A DNA stretch of 64,000 nt, taken from NCBI GenBank assembly GCA_029215795.1, contig JARDYH010000005.1:165379814-165443813 (forward strand), read 5' to 3'. The position numbers and the translations under genes are program-made. This stretch comes from Anniella stebbinsi (taxonomy: Eukaryota > Chordata > Lepidosauria > Squamata > Anniellidae). Shown piece by piece: positions 39,401-51,700 of the stretch. Within the stretch, counting starts at the first letter, position 1, and each line of letters starts with the position of its first letter. The notes beneath the pieces are model-generated. The model worked only from the letters and a program-made list of their open reading frames with translations, ran no database searches and had not been told where the DNA came from.

Positions 39401-42400
39401 GTGTGTTTTTAGCTTGTATGCCACCTTGAGAGGGCTCCTCTCCCTTTGGTGGCTGTATGAATTGGGTCCAAAGAGAGAGGGCAAGCGAACGAGCCACAGT
39501 GATAGCATTGAGGTGGAAGGGGGGCACTAAGGGTATATTTCTTTTTGCCCAAAGCACCCCCACAATCAAAACCTGCAGCCAACACTCTTTGCGTGAATGT
39601 TTCGATACTAGCAGCCATGAGGGCCTCCCTCACCCCCAATCTTGAGCAATGCACGGCGCTGTTGGAGAAATGATCAACACTTCCTTCCATTCTGTGGCTT
39701 CATCTAAATCAGGGCCTCTCATGGTTGCTATTTTAAAACCCACACAAATACAAAGATGCATTTCAGATACTATATCATTTGGCACTGAAAACAGGTTCTG
39801 GTGCTAACAGGTTCCAGTGCTATCCCTTCTGTGGGGAGTGGGGGAATAACCTCAGACCCCAGCACAGGTTGGCCATAAAATGCTGCTCTAATTAGATTTC
39901 CTTCCAGTCTCTGTTCTCTCTGGGTCTCTGCTTGAACTCTAGAAACTCCATCACAAGAGCAGGGATCAGAGGGTATAGAGCTCAGACCCACCTTGAGGTG
40001 TCCCAGAAGGGTCAGGCCCAGAAGATGATACTTCACTCAGGACATCGGTTAGTGAGGCTCCGAATTCAGCTCTAACATCTTCGGCCCGATCAAAAGAATA
40101 GGGGGCTATACAGAAAAGAGAGAGGGAACAGGCCTTCTGTCATTGTGGGACGAGACAGCAAAGGGGTCAAGTGACTTATGTTCTCTGAGAAAGAGGGGGA
40201 ATCTAGTGGGTTAGAGCTACGGCTGGGCAAACTCCCCCATGTCCTGTTTGTGCTCTGCTCGCCTGACACCCAGTTGTCCGGCCCCAGCAGGTATGCAGGG
40301 CAAGCCGCCAGACAGTCCACAGGCACCCGGTGAGACAGTGCAGTTTTTTTTGTCCATAAACCATGATTTGTGTAAAGTCATGGCTAGGAATAATTGTGCA
40401 GATTGGGATTTGCGCAAATTTGCGGCCATGAATACTGCAGTTTGCGTAAAATTGAAGCCATAAAGGACCATTTACCCCTGCAATTTTGCACAAATTCTGC
40501 TATTCACAGCCATGATTTTGTACAAGTCCTGATTTGCACAAATTTAAAATGTGGAAAAATGCAAGCTTGCCCAACTTGGTGCGCACAATGAGTCAAGTCA
40601 ACTCAGGGACCCATGAGCTGCCGTCCGGGGACAGAGCAGGCAAAAAGTCTCCAAGGTCCACCCCCAAACTGGATTCTTCTGACATCCCTAGTTAAGGATG
40701 GGTAGAGATGAAACAGCGTGAGTATCTGGGTAAAGGGAATTTCAGAAGCAAGGAATCACAACAGAAAATGAATGACTGGATCCAGTAAAGCGGGGGTTAG
40801 CAGAAGGTAGGCTGGGATCTGCTGGTAGATCTCTGGGCAACATGCAATAGATCAGCAAAGGTATCTGATTCCCAACTGTTTTAACAGAAGCAACAAAAAA
40901 ATATGGCTTTTCCCACCTAAATTAGGATGCTGAAATGAGAGCTTGGGGTAACCAGGAGCAAACCTTTCCAAGAAAGGACTATGTGCTCTGTTCAGTTGGA
41001 ATATTCAAAATAAATTCCTGGGCTCAGAATGTGCTCAGAGGCACCCTGTTCTTTAATTCTAAGTGTCTGTCTTTTGCATCTGACTCTGGTTGGCGGAAGT
41101 TGTAGTTCTAGTAAAAACAACCACCACCACCGCAACAAAAAAAGCCAATCCAACAAGCCTGATGCCTGCACATCCCTGAAATAAAGAGCACACAGGGTTT
41201 AACAAAAATATGAAATGGACAAATGAACATGACAGACAGGGAAAAGAGAGATTTAGAAGCTTATACTGAAGACACAGAAGGGTTAGGAAGTCAGGGAAGA
41301 TGGACTCAGAGGTCATCTAGTCCAACCCGCTGGAATGTTTACCTCGACAACTCGGCTCAGCTCCTGACCATTCACCCTCTGGAGTGCAGACACGTTGGGA
41401 TGACCCTACCAAGTCCAGGCCACTCTGACACTGGAACGAAACCCGATCTCCAAGATTGTTGCGCCCCCCTGTAGCAATCGCCCCTGGTGGGATGGTGATA
41501 CTTTGGCAGTGCCCCTCTGCAAAGAGAAACGGACAACGTGTGCACAAATGGGGCGAGAAGCCACAGGATATGAAGATATGCATGCCTACTACCCTGCTCC
41601 ACGCCATGCAACAAACAAAGCACAGCCCCTCAGCTTTGTACCACAGCAAATTCCACAGCCCAGATCCAGTTAAAGCAAGTCTGGAATTCACTACCCTAAG
41701 ATGTGGTGATGGCCACTAATTCAGACAGGGGATTTTACAAATTTGTGGAGGATATGGCAATTAATGGGTACTACTAGGCATAGTTTCATTTTTAATTTAT
41801 TTACTGTTATATTTATATCCCACCTTCTTTCCTCTTGCAAAGAACCCGAAGAGGCATACATGGTCCTTCTCCTCTCCATTTTATCCTCACAACAACCCTG
41901 TGAGGTTGATTAGGCTGAGAGTCTGTGACTGGCAATGTGCTTCATGGCTGGGTGGGGACTACAGCCCAGATCTCCCAAATCCCAATACTCTAACCACTAG
42001 ACCACAAAGGCTCGCAGTGTGTGATGTCTATATGCTACCTCTAGGATCAGAAGCAGCATAAGGAACAACAGGGGGATGCTCTTTTGACCTCATCTCCTGC
42101 TTGTGTGTTTTCTGTGGGAAACAGGATGCTGGACTAGATAGAACAGGTGTTGGGAACATTTTTCAGCCTAAGGCTCAAACGCAATTTTGGAGAAGCTCTC
42201 AGGGGTCACATTCCAGTGATGGACACCTTTTGATGGGCCGTTGGTTAGATCCAGCAGGGCTCTTCAGACCTTCTTAGGACACAATGAAAGCTATAATCCT
42301 AAACACGCTTACTAGAGAGTAAGCTGCAGAAAATTTAAGAGGCCTGCAACTACCGGTAACGTGTTCCGTCGGTTTTTATGGGAACAGCACTCACATCTTT

Positions 42401-42691
42401 ATACTTTATGTGGTGTATGTGTGTGTATATTGCGTGATAGCAATTAAGCCAAGAAAATCTGAATTCTGCAACCTACAAAAAATATGAAAAGCTGAATATA
42501 TTTTGTTGATACTAGATATGGGGTGGGCAAACAGCTAGGTAGGACAGCCAAGCTCAGCGCCATGACTGGTGAAAATCCAGTTTCATGTCTTTAATCCTGC
42601 AGTAACATGATTGCAAACACAGATATGAAATGTAATTGCATGGCCTAATTTGTACAGGTTGCATGAATGAGCTTTTCTTTATGTAGATTTT

Positions 42692-42741
<50 letters not shown>

Positions 42742-45700
42742 TACATTCACAACCCACAGCATAAGGACATAAGAGGACAAGTTGTTGCAGGAAGTGGCTG
42801 TATTGAAAACCCAGCACGATTTACCCCCATCGTCACAAACCGGAGAGGTTCCATTCCAGCGGCCATTGGGCTGGCAGTGCCTCTGGGACGAACCAAGAAG
42901 CTGGTACCCATCAGAACACTCAAAGCTCAGGACGTCACCAACTGGATGTGCGGTCCGTCGCGGGTTGAAAGAGCCATGTTCAAAAGACCTCTGTGGAGGG
43001 CAGCGTATGGCTGCAAAAGAGAAGGGACAGGGATTAAAACAGACAGAACAGCAACATTTTGACCTGGAATCCAAAGAACTGTGAAATTAGGTGGCTTCCA
43101 CACTAGACCCCTTTAGGTGCTGCAGTGGCATTGCTTTTCTGCAATTAGCTTGAAGTGGAATTAAAACAGTGATTCCATGCAGCACTTAATAGCACACTTT
43201 ATTATCTAGCATGTTCTTCCCCATGGCAGACATATTTCTGTAATATTCAGCAAAGGTCCCCTGCAACTTTAATTAAAAGTTTCCTCTTTCAGGTTGTGCC
43301 CGACCGGTTACTTTCTGTTCAGTCCAATGGGAGGACTGGTGATGAATTGCACCTTATGAGTCAGCTTCTGTGCTATTCTATACACATTTAGACAAAAAAA
43401 AAGTCCTGCAACTCCCAGCTGGCTGGGGAATGCTGTGTGCTGTGTACTACCTCTTTAAGAGGTAAGACCAGAAGGCCTCAGTGTTAGCAGGCTATGTTAG
43501 AGGAATAGAAGGGAATGTTTTTGAGCAGAACTCTCTAGGAGCATCTGGCCCTGCATAATCTCCTGAGAGACCAGGACAATCCTGAGCCTACATAACTTTA
43601 CCAGTTACAAGCTGGATCTATGTTTCTGAAAGTTGTGATAAATAGCTGAATTTGAAGATATCTGATGAATGTTGTTTCCGATATATAAAAAACCTGGAAT
43701 TGAAGGGTTTTATATAGGATTGTATCCTAAATTGCATACCAATGGAAGAAAACCAGAAACAACCTCCCCCGACTCTGCAAAATCAAACAAATAAACAAAA
43801 ACAGGGGACTGCAAGCTGAACAACAGGTGGCAATTCATCAGAAATTCTCCAGCTGCACTAAACAGCAAGTAATAAAATAATCAGAACCTAAAAGGAGGAG
43901 ACTTTTAATTAAAGGCATAGTAGCCATGACAAGCCTCAATAGCAATTTCCCAGTACGCACCAGAATAGGAAGTTGCAGCTATTGTGTTTTATTGAAGAAA
44001 ATGGCTACATAATTAAGACTGGGGGAAAGACATACGAAGGGCAACACAGGAAAAGCTAGAATGCAACAATTTGACAATATTGTCATATAAATTCCCCATA
44101 AAAACAACGTGATCAAAGTATGGCAATTCCAGGGGGAAACATCGGTACCATAGAAGCAAGCCCAAAACTTGGGCCACTTGAACCGCTGCCTTCTCTGCTG
44201 TATAGCAAACTAAATTTGAAAAAGGAAGAGGTATTTTAAAAATGGCTGCCATGGGGGCAGGGGCTTGCCTATTCATAAAATGGCTGCCAAGGGGGCAGGG
44301 GCTTGCCTATTCATAAAATGGCTGCCATGGTTGGTCACAATACACTCATTTTCCAGAAAGCAAATTGGTGAGACAAAAAGAAAAGTAACTTGCCCAAGAA
44401 CCTAAACACGAGGTGGGATCAGAGCCCCAGAACACAAAACCATTCTCTTGAACCCAAATAAAAATGGAGAGAAAGGGCAGAACTTCACTTTACAGCACAC
44501 CAGCCTCCCCATTAAACAAGAATGTTAAAATCTTTAAAAATAAAATAAAAACCAGGAGGAGTGTGAGGGCCTATGATCCCAGCTTCGCACCATGAGCATA
44601 CCAGCAACCTTGACATACCTTTGCATTGTGCTAGATTGGTTCGGCCTCCACTGGGTAAGCACATGGGAGTCCACTTCCCATCTGATTGGCAGATCCGGCT
44701 TCGTGATGGATATGGATAAGCGCCAGGTGGGCAGGAATAGGTGAGGATGCTTCCTGGGCGGTACCCGTCTGAGAGTGAAAAAGTGCCACCTCTGACAGAC
44801 ACGTCCGTTGGGCACGATGGTGTCATACGAAGGACAGACTCCTGGGTAGCAGCAGCTGCAAGGAGTGGGAAACAGGTGTCAGTTGCTTGGGGCTTGAAAT
44901 AAAATCTCTTTAGGATTTTGATCCTTCCCCAGTGCTCAGTTTGAACCCAGATTCGGTACTACTACCAATGTTTACATCAGGCTGTGAAGCAGTTATAAAG
45001 GCAGGCATGCCCAGAACTTACGTAGAGTATCTTTCCCTTTTTCCCAGGAAAAAGCAAGACAGGATTTCCAGACAGACCTTTTAGCCTCCTGTCCTGTACA
45101 TACTTACCTGTAAGTTCATTACTTACTACTGAGTAGATATGCATAAGATTACACTGTTAAGCTTTGGCTCAGGGGTATATGACCTCTTTCAGCCCGAGGG
45201 TGAATTCTGTTTTGGAGAAGATCTTGTGAACACATTCCAGTAATGGGTGGGAGCAAAGAGAATGGGGCCAAAAGCAAAAAAAGGCAGGGACAAAAATACT
45301 AGCAGGTTTAACTTAAAGCTCTTACTGCCAGTAACTAAGAGCTTGTCTATATGCCCTGTATATCCCATTGTGGCTGCGCAGTGGCGCTGCGTTGTTTTAT
45401 GATGCAGCTGCAACTCGCAGTCACATCAGGCTCCCCCCCCCCCAATAGTGCTTTTTCGCAGTGTTGTTTTACCATGACTTTTTCAGTTGCTCTGAAGTCA
45501 CCACGTAGTTTTATTCATCTGTCAGTGGTGACTTTGGTTCAGGTTAAACAAGTGGGCATTGCTAGGGATGGATCCAAATGCAGGGGAAACACAGGGCAAG
45601 GGGCATGTTCCCTCCTGCTGTGTAACTTTATGGATTCCGCCTTGCAGCAGCGATGCTGCACAGTTCTGAGGGAATCAGCTACCAAAGCAGTGTCATATAG

Positions 45701-48700
45701 ATGTCCCCTAAGTCTTAGGAGTGGCATTGCAACCTCTTAGAATGGGGGGAAAACTGCACGAAAGCTGGAAAACCACCAAACTTTTGGTTGTTGGGGAAAA
45801 TGGCATGACCATCTGGGGAACCTTGGAGGGCCAGAATGAGAGCTTAGAAGGCCAAATTTGGGTTTAAGGTTCTGCACCCCTGCTTTAGATTATATAACTC
45901 ATCCTAGACCTGATCTACACATGCAGCAGAAAAGGCAGAGTGATGTGGTTGTCTCAGGCAGTGGATGTGGGGGAGTGGTTGTGAGGTATTGGAAAGCAGA
46001 CCAGGGGGCTGTCTATTTGCCTAATGGTGGCTGCGCGGTGGTGCTGCGTCAGTTATACAACACAGCTGCCAACTTGCAGCCACCATGAAGCTTTTCCCCA
46101 AAGCTGCAAATTTAAGAAGTCGGGAACTTATCCTGACTTTTTCCTCCAAGCAAGGTCACCACAGTCCTTCCACCATGTGACTTCACTTTAGTGTTGAGCT
46201 AGGGGTGTTCCAGGATGGATGGTGACTACTGATAGGTTGCTGGAAGAGCATGAAGGCCAGGCCCGGTGAGCCAAATGGCCGCCAGAAAGCCCACACTCCC
46301 TCCTGCTGTGGGGATTTCCAATCTCCACCCTGCAGCAGCAATACTATGGGGTTTCAAGAGGAAGGAGCGGCAAAGCGGCGCCGTGAAAACACCCCCAGGA
46401 TGGCCTTCCCTGCACTTCTGAGATAGCCTGCTGCCCATAGGTGTGGTGGAGAAGATTGTCCTATTGCCAGAGTTAGAAGAACAACTTTCTAATCAACACA
46501 AAATACAGATTTGAAATTATTTTCCCCTTCCCAAAGATGACAAATGTCACTTTTTAAAAAGATTAATTGAAAAGTTTCAGTTGTCCTGTTGTTTCTGGCT
46601 TCTTTTAGTAAAAGAAGCTTATTAACTGGCCAGACGTGTTCTAATAAAGGGAAAAGGTAGGAACAATGAGGAAGCACAGGTGTAGTCCGATTGTATCATG
46701 TTTACTCAGAAGTAAGTCCCACTATGTCGAATGGCACTTACTTCCTGGTGAACATTCCTGGTCTCTACACAGCCTTATTTTCACCAAACAGAAATACTGA
46801 ATACAATTAGTCAGCATTTGGGCAACACTCCTGGATGTACAAAATGCTTCACATATATTAGCTGTGTAGTACTTACAACCCTGTAAGGTATGTCAGCATT
46901 ATCTGCATATTATGTGTGTGTGGTAACTGAGGTTAAGGAGCTTTCCCCCCATTACGAATAGCAAATGTAGAAGGCCAATTCTGATTGTGGCTGGGGCTGG
47001 GGCAAAGAGCAAAAGCCCCCTCCCACCATGCCACAGTAGGATCAGACTTGGGGTAGTTTTTAAAAAATCAACATCGCAAGACCAAACTACATGACAAATG
47101 TCACATCTAGTTTAGCCCTGAGAGAAGGAAGAAAGGAAGTTTTGACACATGGGGATGCTTATGACTGGCCATTCACGGATCTTTGCAGTTCATTTTGATG
47201 ATGCAGCAATCTTCCTGTGCGTCTACTTCTGCTGTTTTTCACACTACAAAATGAGACTCAGAAAATCTGCTTCTTCTTGGCTCTGACAAGAATTGGCACC
47301 ATTTCCTGCTGTGTGCAGGAGAAGCTGTGCTATAAAAACGGCCACTGAATGGGCCACGTGGTGGCTACTTGCTTCCTCTTCCTTCCCCGTGTGAAGAAAG
47401 AGGAAGCTGCCCGTCCCTACTGTAGGAGAGAAGCAGGAGGCGAGGCGATAGTGTTGTAAGATAATTCAAAATTCCCTTATGCGTGCCTCTGAAATTATAG
47501 TTAATAAAGTGTGTCTCATGAAAGACCTCAGGTTAACTTGACACCAGAGTTAAAGCACGTAGAGGAATTGCTAAGTAGCTACATTCCTAAGAGCAGAAAA
47601 CAAAGGTTAAGGCAGGAACTGACATATCAATGAACCCTGTTTTCTTGAGAGACAGGCTATCTGATAAGGATTGCAATGTTTGTGTATTCCGTCTCTTAGT
47701 TAAAGAATGAGTTAACTTCATCTACATCAGAAGATTCTTTGAAGCCTATGTGTATTCAAGATAAGTTAGAAATCAGTTATTGTTTAACTGAGCAGAAATC
47801 CATGTATCCTTGTGTGATTTTTTTTCTATTTAAGGTTGATCAAAATATGTATTCAGTACCATTTCTAGGTTTTGATTCCTAAATGGTCACTTCTTGCAAG
47901 AAGGAGAATTAAAGTTTTCGATCTTACACGTGTCTTTCGTCTGATTGGGATAGTGACGGTTGGGACACGAAACTACCTGAGTCTAATTTCAAGACTCTTA
48001 CCACAAATGGCGAGCCAGGCAGGAGGCCCAACTAGATGATCATCGCGCCCTTTTTCAGACTGGAACAAGCCCTGCCGGCATAGGTGAGTTTTTACCTAAG
48101 GGAAACTTACAGTCTGGGGAAGGACGGGCGGTCATCAACCAAGGCTACTCCCTTCAATGAATGTAAGATCGAAGGATATAAAGCAGGTAAAAGGTCTTCG
48201 GTAATATTTTTAAGGGTCTTCGGTGATATTTTGGTGAAAGCTTATAAAGAGGTGGTGAAAGATACACACGCAGCAAAAACCAAGATATTGCGGGTAGTGA
48301 AGACCGGGAAATAGTTCAATAGATGTGTTTTGGAAACATATTGAACTATAAATATTGCGGGTAGTGAAGACCAGGTTGATTATCTTCTAGAATATTTGGT
48401 TTGAGTTTTGCAACGAAATCAAATATTACTGGAGAGAAGATAACTGAATATTCCGGAAGGATCTCCACTGGATGTAGTCCTGGAGAAATGGAAAACTCTC
48501 CCGGGAAAATCTGATTTAAAGAAAAGTCGACTTATTAAATTATGTGTGGATACATGGCCAGAATTGGGAGAAAAAAAATTGGCCACGTATTGGAACATTT
48601 GAAAAGGGTATACTGAGAAATTTAAAAGGTGTTTTAGAGGTATCATATCCTGGACATTTAGAATACTTGTATGTTTGGATCCATGTTGCAGAAGGTTTCA

Positions 48701-51700
48701 AAATTAAGCCTTCTCAGGTATTTTTTCAAAGTACTGATCAGAAAGTTTCTATGGCAACTGCACCCCCACCTCCTTATTGCCCTCCAGAGGAAAGTGCACT
48801 TCCTCAAAAGGGACTTTATCCATTGTTGAGTAACGTTCAAACTGTAGTAACAGCACCCGCAGTTGTGGCAGTTCCTGCAGTGGGGGGAGCTCCTGCCATT
48901 TTTGGCAGTGCCAGCACAATTACAGAGTGTTACATCGTATGTGCATACTCCTTTTAAAGTTAAAAACTGTAAATTGGTCAAAGGTAAAATTGGTGCTCCA
49001 AGATAAAGATGAAATGCCAGCTGACTATTTGGTTCGCCTTTCCCGTAGTCTCCGCATGTATGGTGGTATTGATCCTGAGGCAGTAGCGAATGCTTCCTTG
49101 GTGGTTGGAATTTTTGTAGATCAGGCAGCCCCAGATATTAAGGAGTATTTTGTGAAGCATAGATATGAAAGTTTTGGCAGAGGTGCTCACAGAAAGATTT
49201 GGTAGTTGCGTTTGTGGCAGGGGCCGTAGAAGATTTTCAAGAGTAGGAGAAAGAAATGTTGATGAAAGTGAGAAGGGATGTTGTTTTTTTTGTAAAAAGC
49301 CAGGACACTGGAAGAAAGATTGTATTTTGAGACAACAGTCTAGTCAAATGCAAGGAGCTGAGGTGATGTCACAATGACTGGTAGAAAGAGATTTAGGAAA
49401 AGAAGTGGAAAAAACGGAGACTGGGGAAATGCCGAATTCATGGAAATTAAAATTAAATAAACCATTTTTGACTTTGACCATTAATGGACAGCCATACAAT
49501 TGTCTTCTGGATACCGGTGCGGCCAGAAGTATGTTAAATAAAACTGTTTTGCCTCTTTCTGGATATAGAGAAAGGGTGGTAGGAATCGATGGGATTTCTT
49601 CTTCCACTCCCCTTAGCACTCCGGTGCAAGTTAAAATTGGGCCCCTTACATGTGATCATTCATTTCTTATGATGTCTAAAAGCCCTGTGAGCTTATTGGG
49701 GAGAAATTTATTGGCAAAATTAAAGGCCACTATAAAATGTACTGCTGATGGTGTGTTTGTGTCCCTTCCTGCTGAGAATGTATTGGCTTTTATGAGTGAA
49801 ACAGAAGAAATAGATGGCAACACACTCCCACTGGAGCTCCAGGAAATACCCTCTCATTATTGGGCAGAAGATTCTGGGGAAGTAGGGCTCTTAAAGTCAG
49901 CTGCCCCAGTTAAGATCACTGTTCGTAATGACATGGTACCCCCAAGGGGAAAACCATATCCCCTTTCAAAAGAAGCCCAAGAATGTATAGGAAAAACAAT
50001 TGAGAAATTTTTAGAACAGAGAATTTTGGTTCCATGTTCCTCTCCATGTAATACTTCAGTAATGGCTGTGAGAAAAAAAATAGATAGAACTGGGAGAGGC
50101 TCCTATTTACTGTTTAGAAATAGATATTAAGAGAATTAATGAATATGTAATCCCCAGACATAATGTGGTCCCAAATCTTGCCACCATTATGTGTAGTATA
50201 CCTGTTTCTGCATAAGTGTACACAGCTTTAGATTTGAGACTATTATGTGCAGAAACGGAGGAAAATTGTAAAATTGATTCAATTCACTTGATCAAGGCCT
50301 TAGGAGAACATGGACATAAAATTGCAAAAAGAAAATTACAATGGTGTAAAAGAGAGGTGGAATATTTGGGACATGTTTTGTCAGAGGGAACTAGAAAATT
50401 GTCTTGTAAGCGTATACATGCAATAACGCAGGCAAAGGTGACAAAAAGTCAAATTCGTGCTCTGTTAGGAATGTTGGGTTATTGTAGAGCATGGATCCCT
50501 AGCTTTTCACAAATTGTTAAACCCTGGTTAGAAAAAACGAAAGCAGAAGCCCCAGAAGAAATTGAATGGACTAAAGCAGATGAGAATGCCTGGAAAGAAG
50601 TAAAATCACTTTTAGTCTCTGCTCCTGCCCTAGGTCTCCCTGATTATCAGAAAGATTTTATTTTATTTGTACATGAAAGAAAAGGTGTTGCATCTGGGGT
50701 TTTATGTCAATATTTGGGTTCGCATCGGAGACCTATAGGGTATTACTCAGCACAATTGGATCCAGTTGCACAGGGATATGCTGCCTGTTTAAGGAGTATA
50801 GCTGCAGCAGCTTTGATTGTTGAAAAAGTACAAGATATTGTGCTTGGACACCCATTACAATTATGGGTTCCACATGCTGTTTCTGCGTTATTAACGCAAA
50901 AGAATACTCAACATTTTACAAATGCAAGATATACAAAATATGAGACTTTATTATTGCAAACTCCTGAATTGACTGTGTTAAGATGTAACGTACTTAATCC
51001 TGCCACTTTATTACCAGAAATGGATACAGAGGCTCCACATGATTGCATTGAAGTAATTAAGGAAGTACAATTGCCAAGAGATGATTTAACTGATATGCCT
51101 CTAGTGGACGCTGAATTAATGTGGTTTGTAGATAGATCTTCAAAGATAATAGCAGGAGTCAGAAAGACTGGTTTTGCTGTTATCTCATTGACAGAAATTA
51201 TTATTTCTGGACCTCTTCCAGGAAGTAAAAGTGCACAAGCTGCAGAATTTATAGCGTTAACAAAAGCATGTCAAAAGGCGAAAAACAGAAAATTAACTGT
51301 GTATTCTGATTCAAAATATGCAATTGGAGTATGTTTTGCAACAGGATCGTTGTGGAAAGAAAGAGGGTTTATTACTGCAGATGGCAGACCCATTTCCAAT
51401 GGAGCAGAAATAGATGCCCTTCTGGGTGCTATACATCTGCCCCTTGCCCTCGCAATTGTTTACTGCAAAGCGCACGGTTCGGGGACTGATGAGGTGACAA
51501 GAGGAAATAGGAGAGCTGATGACGAAGCTAAGGCCGCTGCTCTTCGTCCTTTACCCTTTAATCTGATGGCGGCAGCAGAAGTGGATGTGCCTCCTTTGAT
51601 GTCGAAAGATCTAAGTATTTGGTGGGAAAAGGCGGATGCAAGGGAAAAAGAGATATGGAGTGCGGCGGGCGCAGAAGAAAAAAGTGAAGGGCAGTGGGAA

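Larger units (their letters stand above)
41517..42824. other. C2 intron 3
   Basis: Contains a minus-strand SINE (41797-42014), an inverted R1 copy (42062-42275) and a TG/AG microsatellite (42690-42741) close to the exon 3 donor. Confidence 0.7.
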
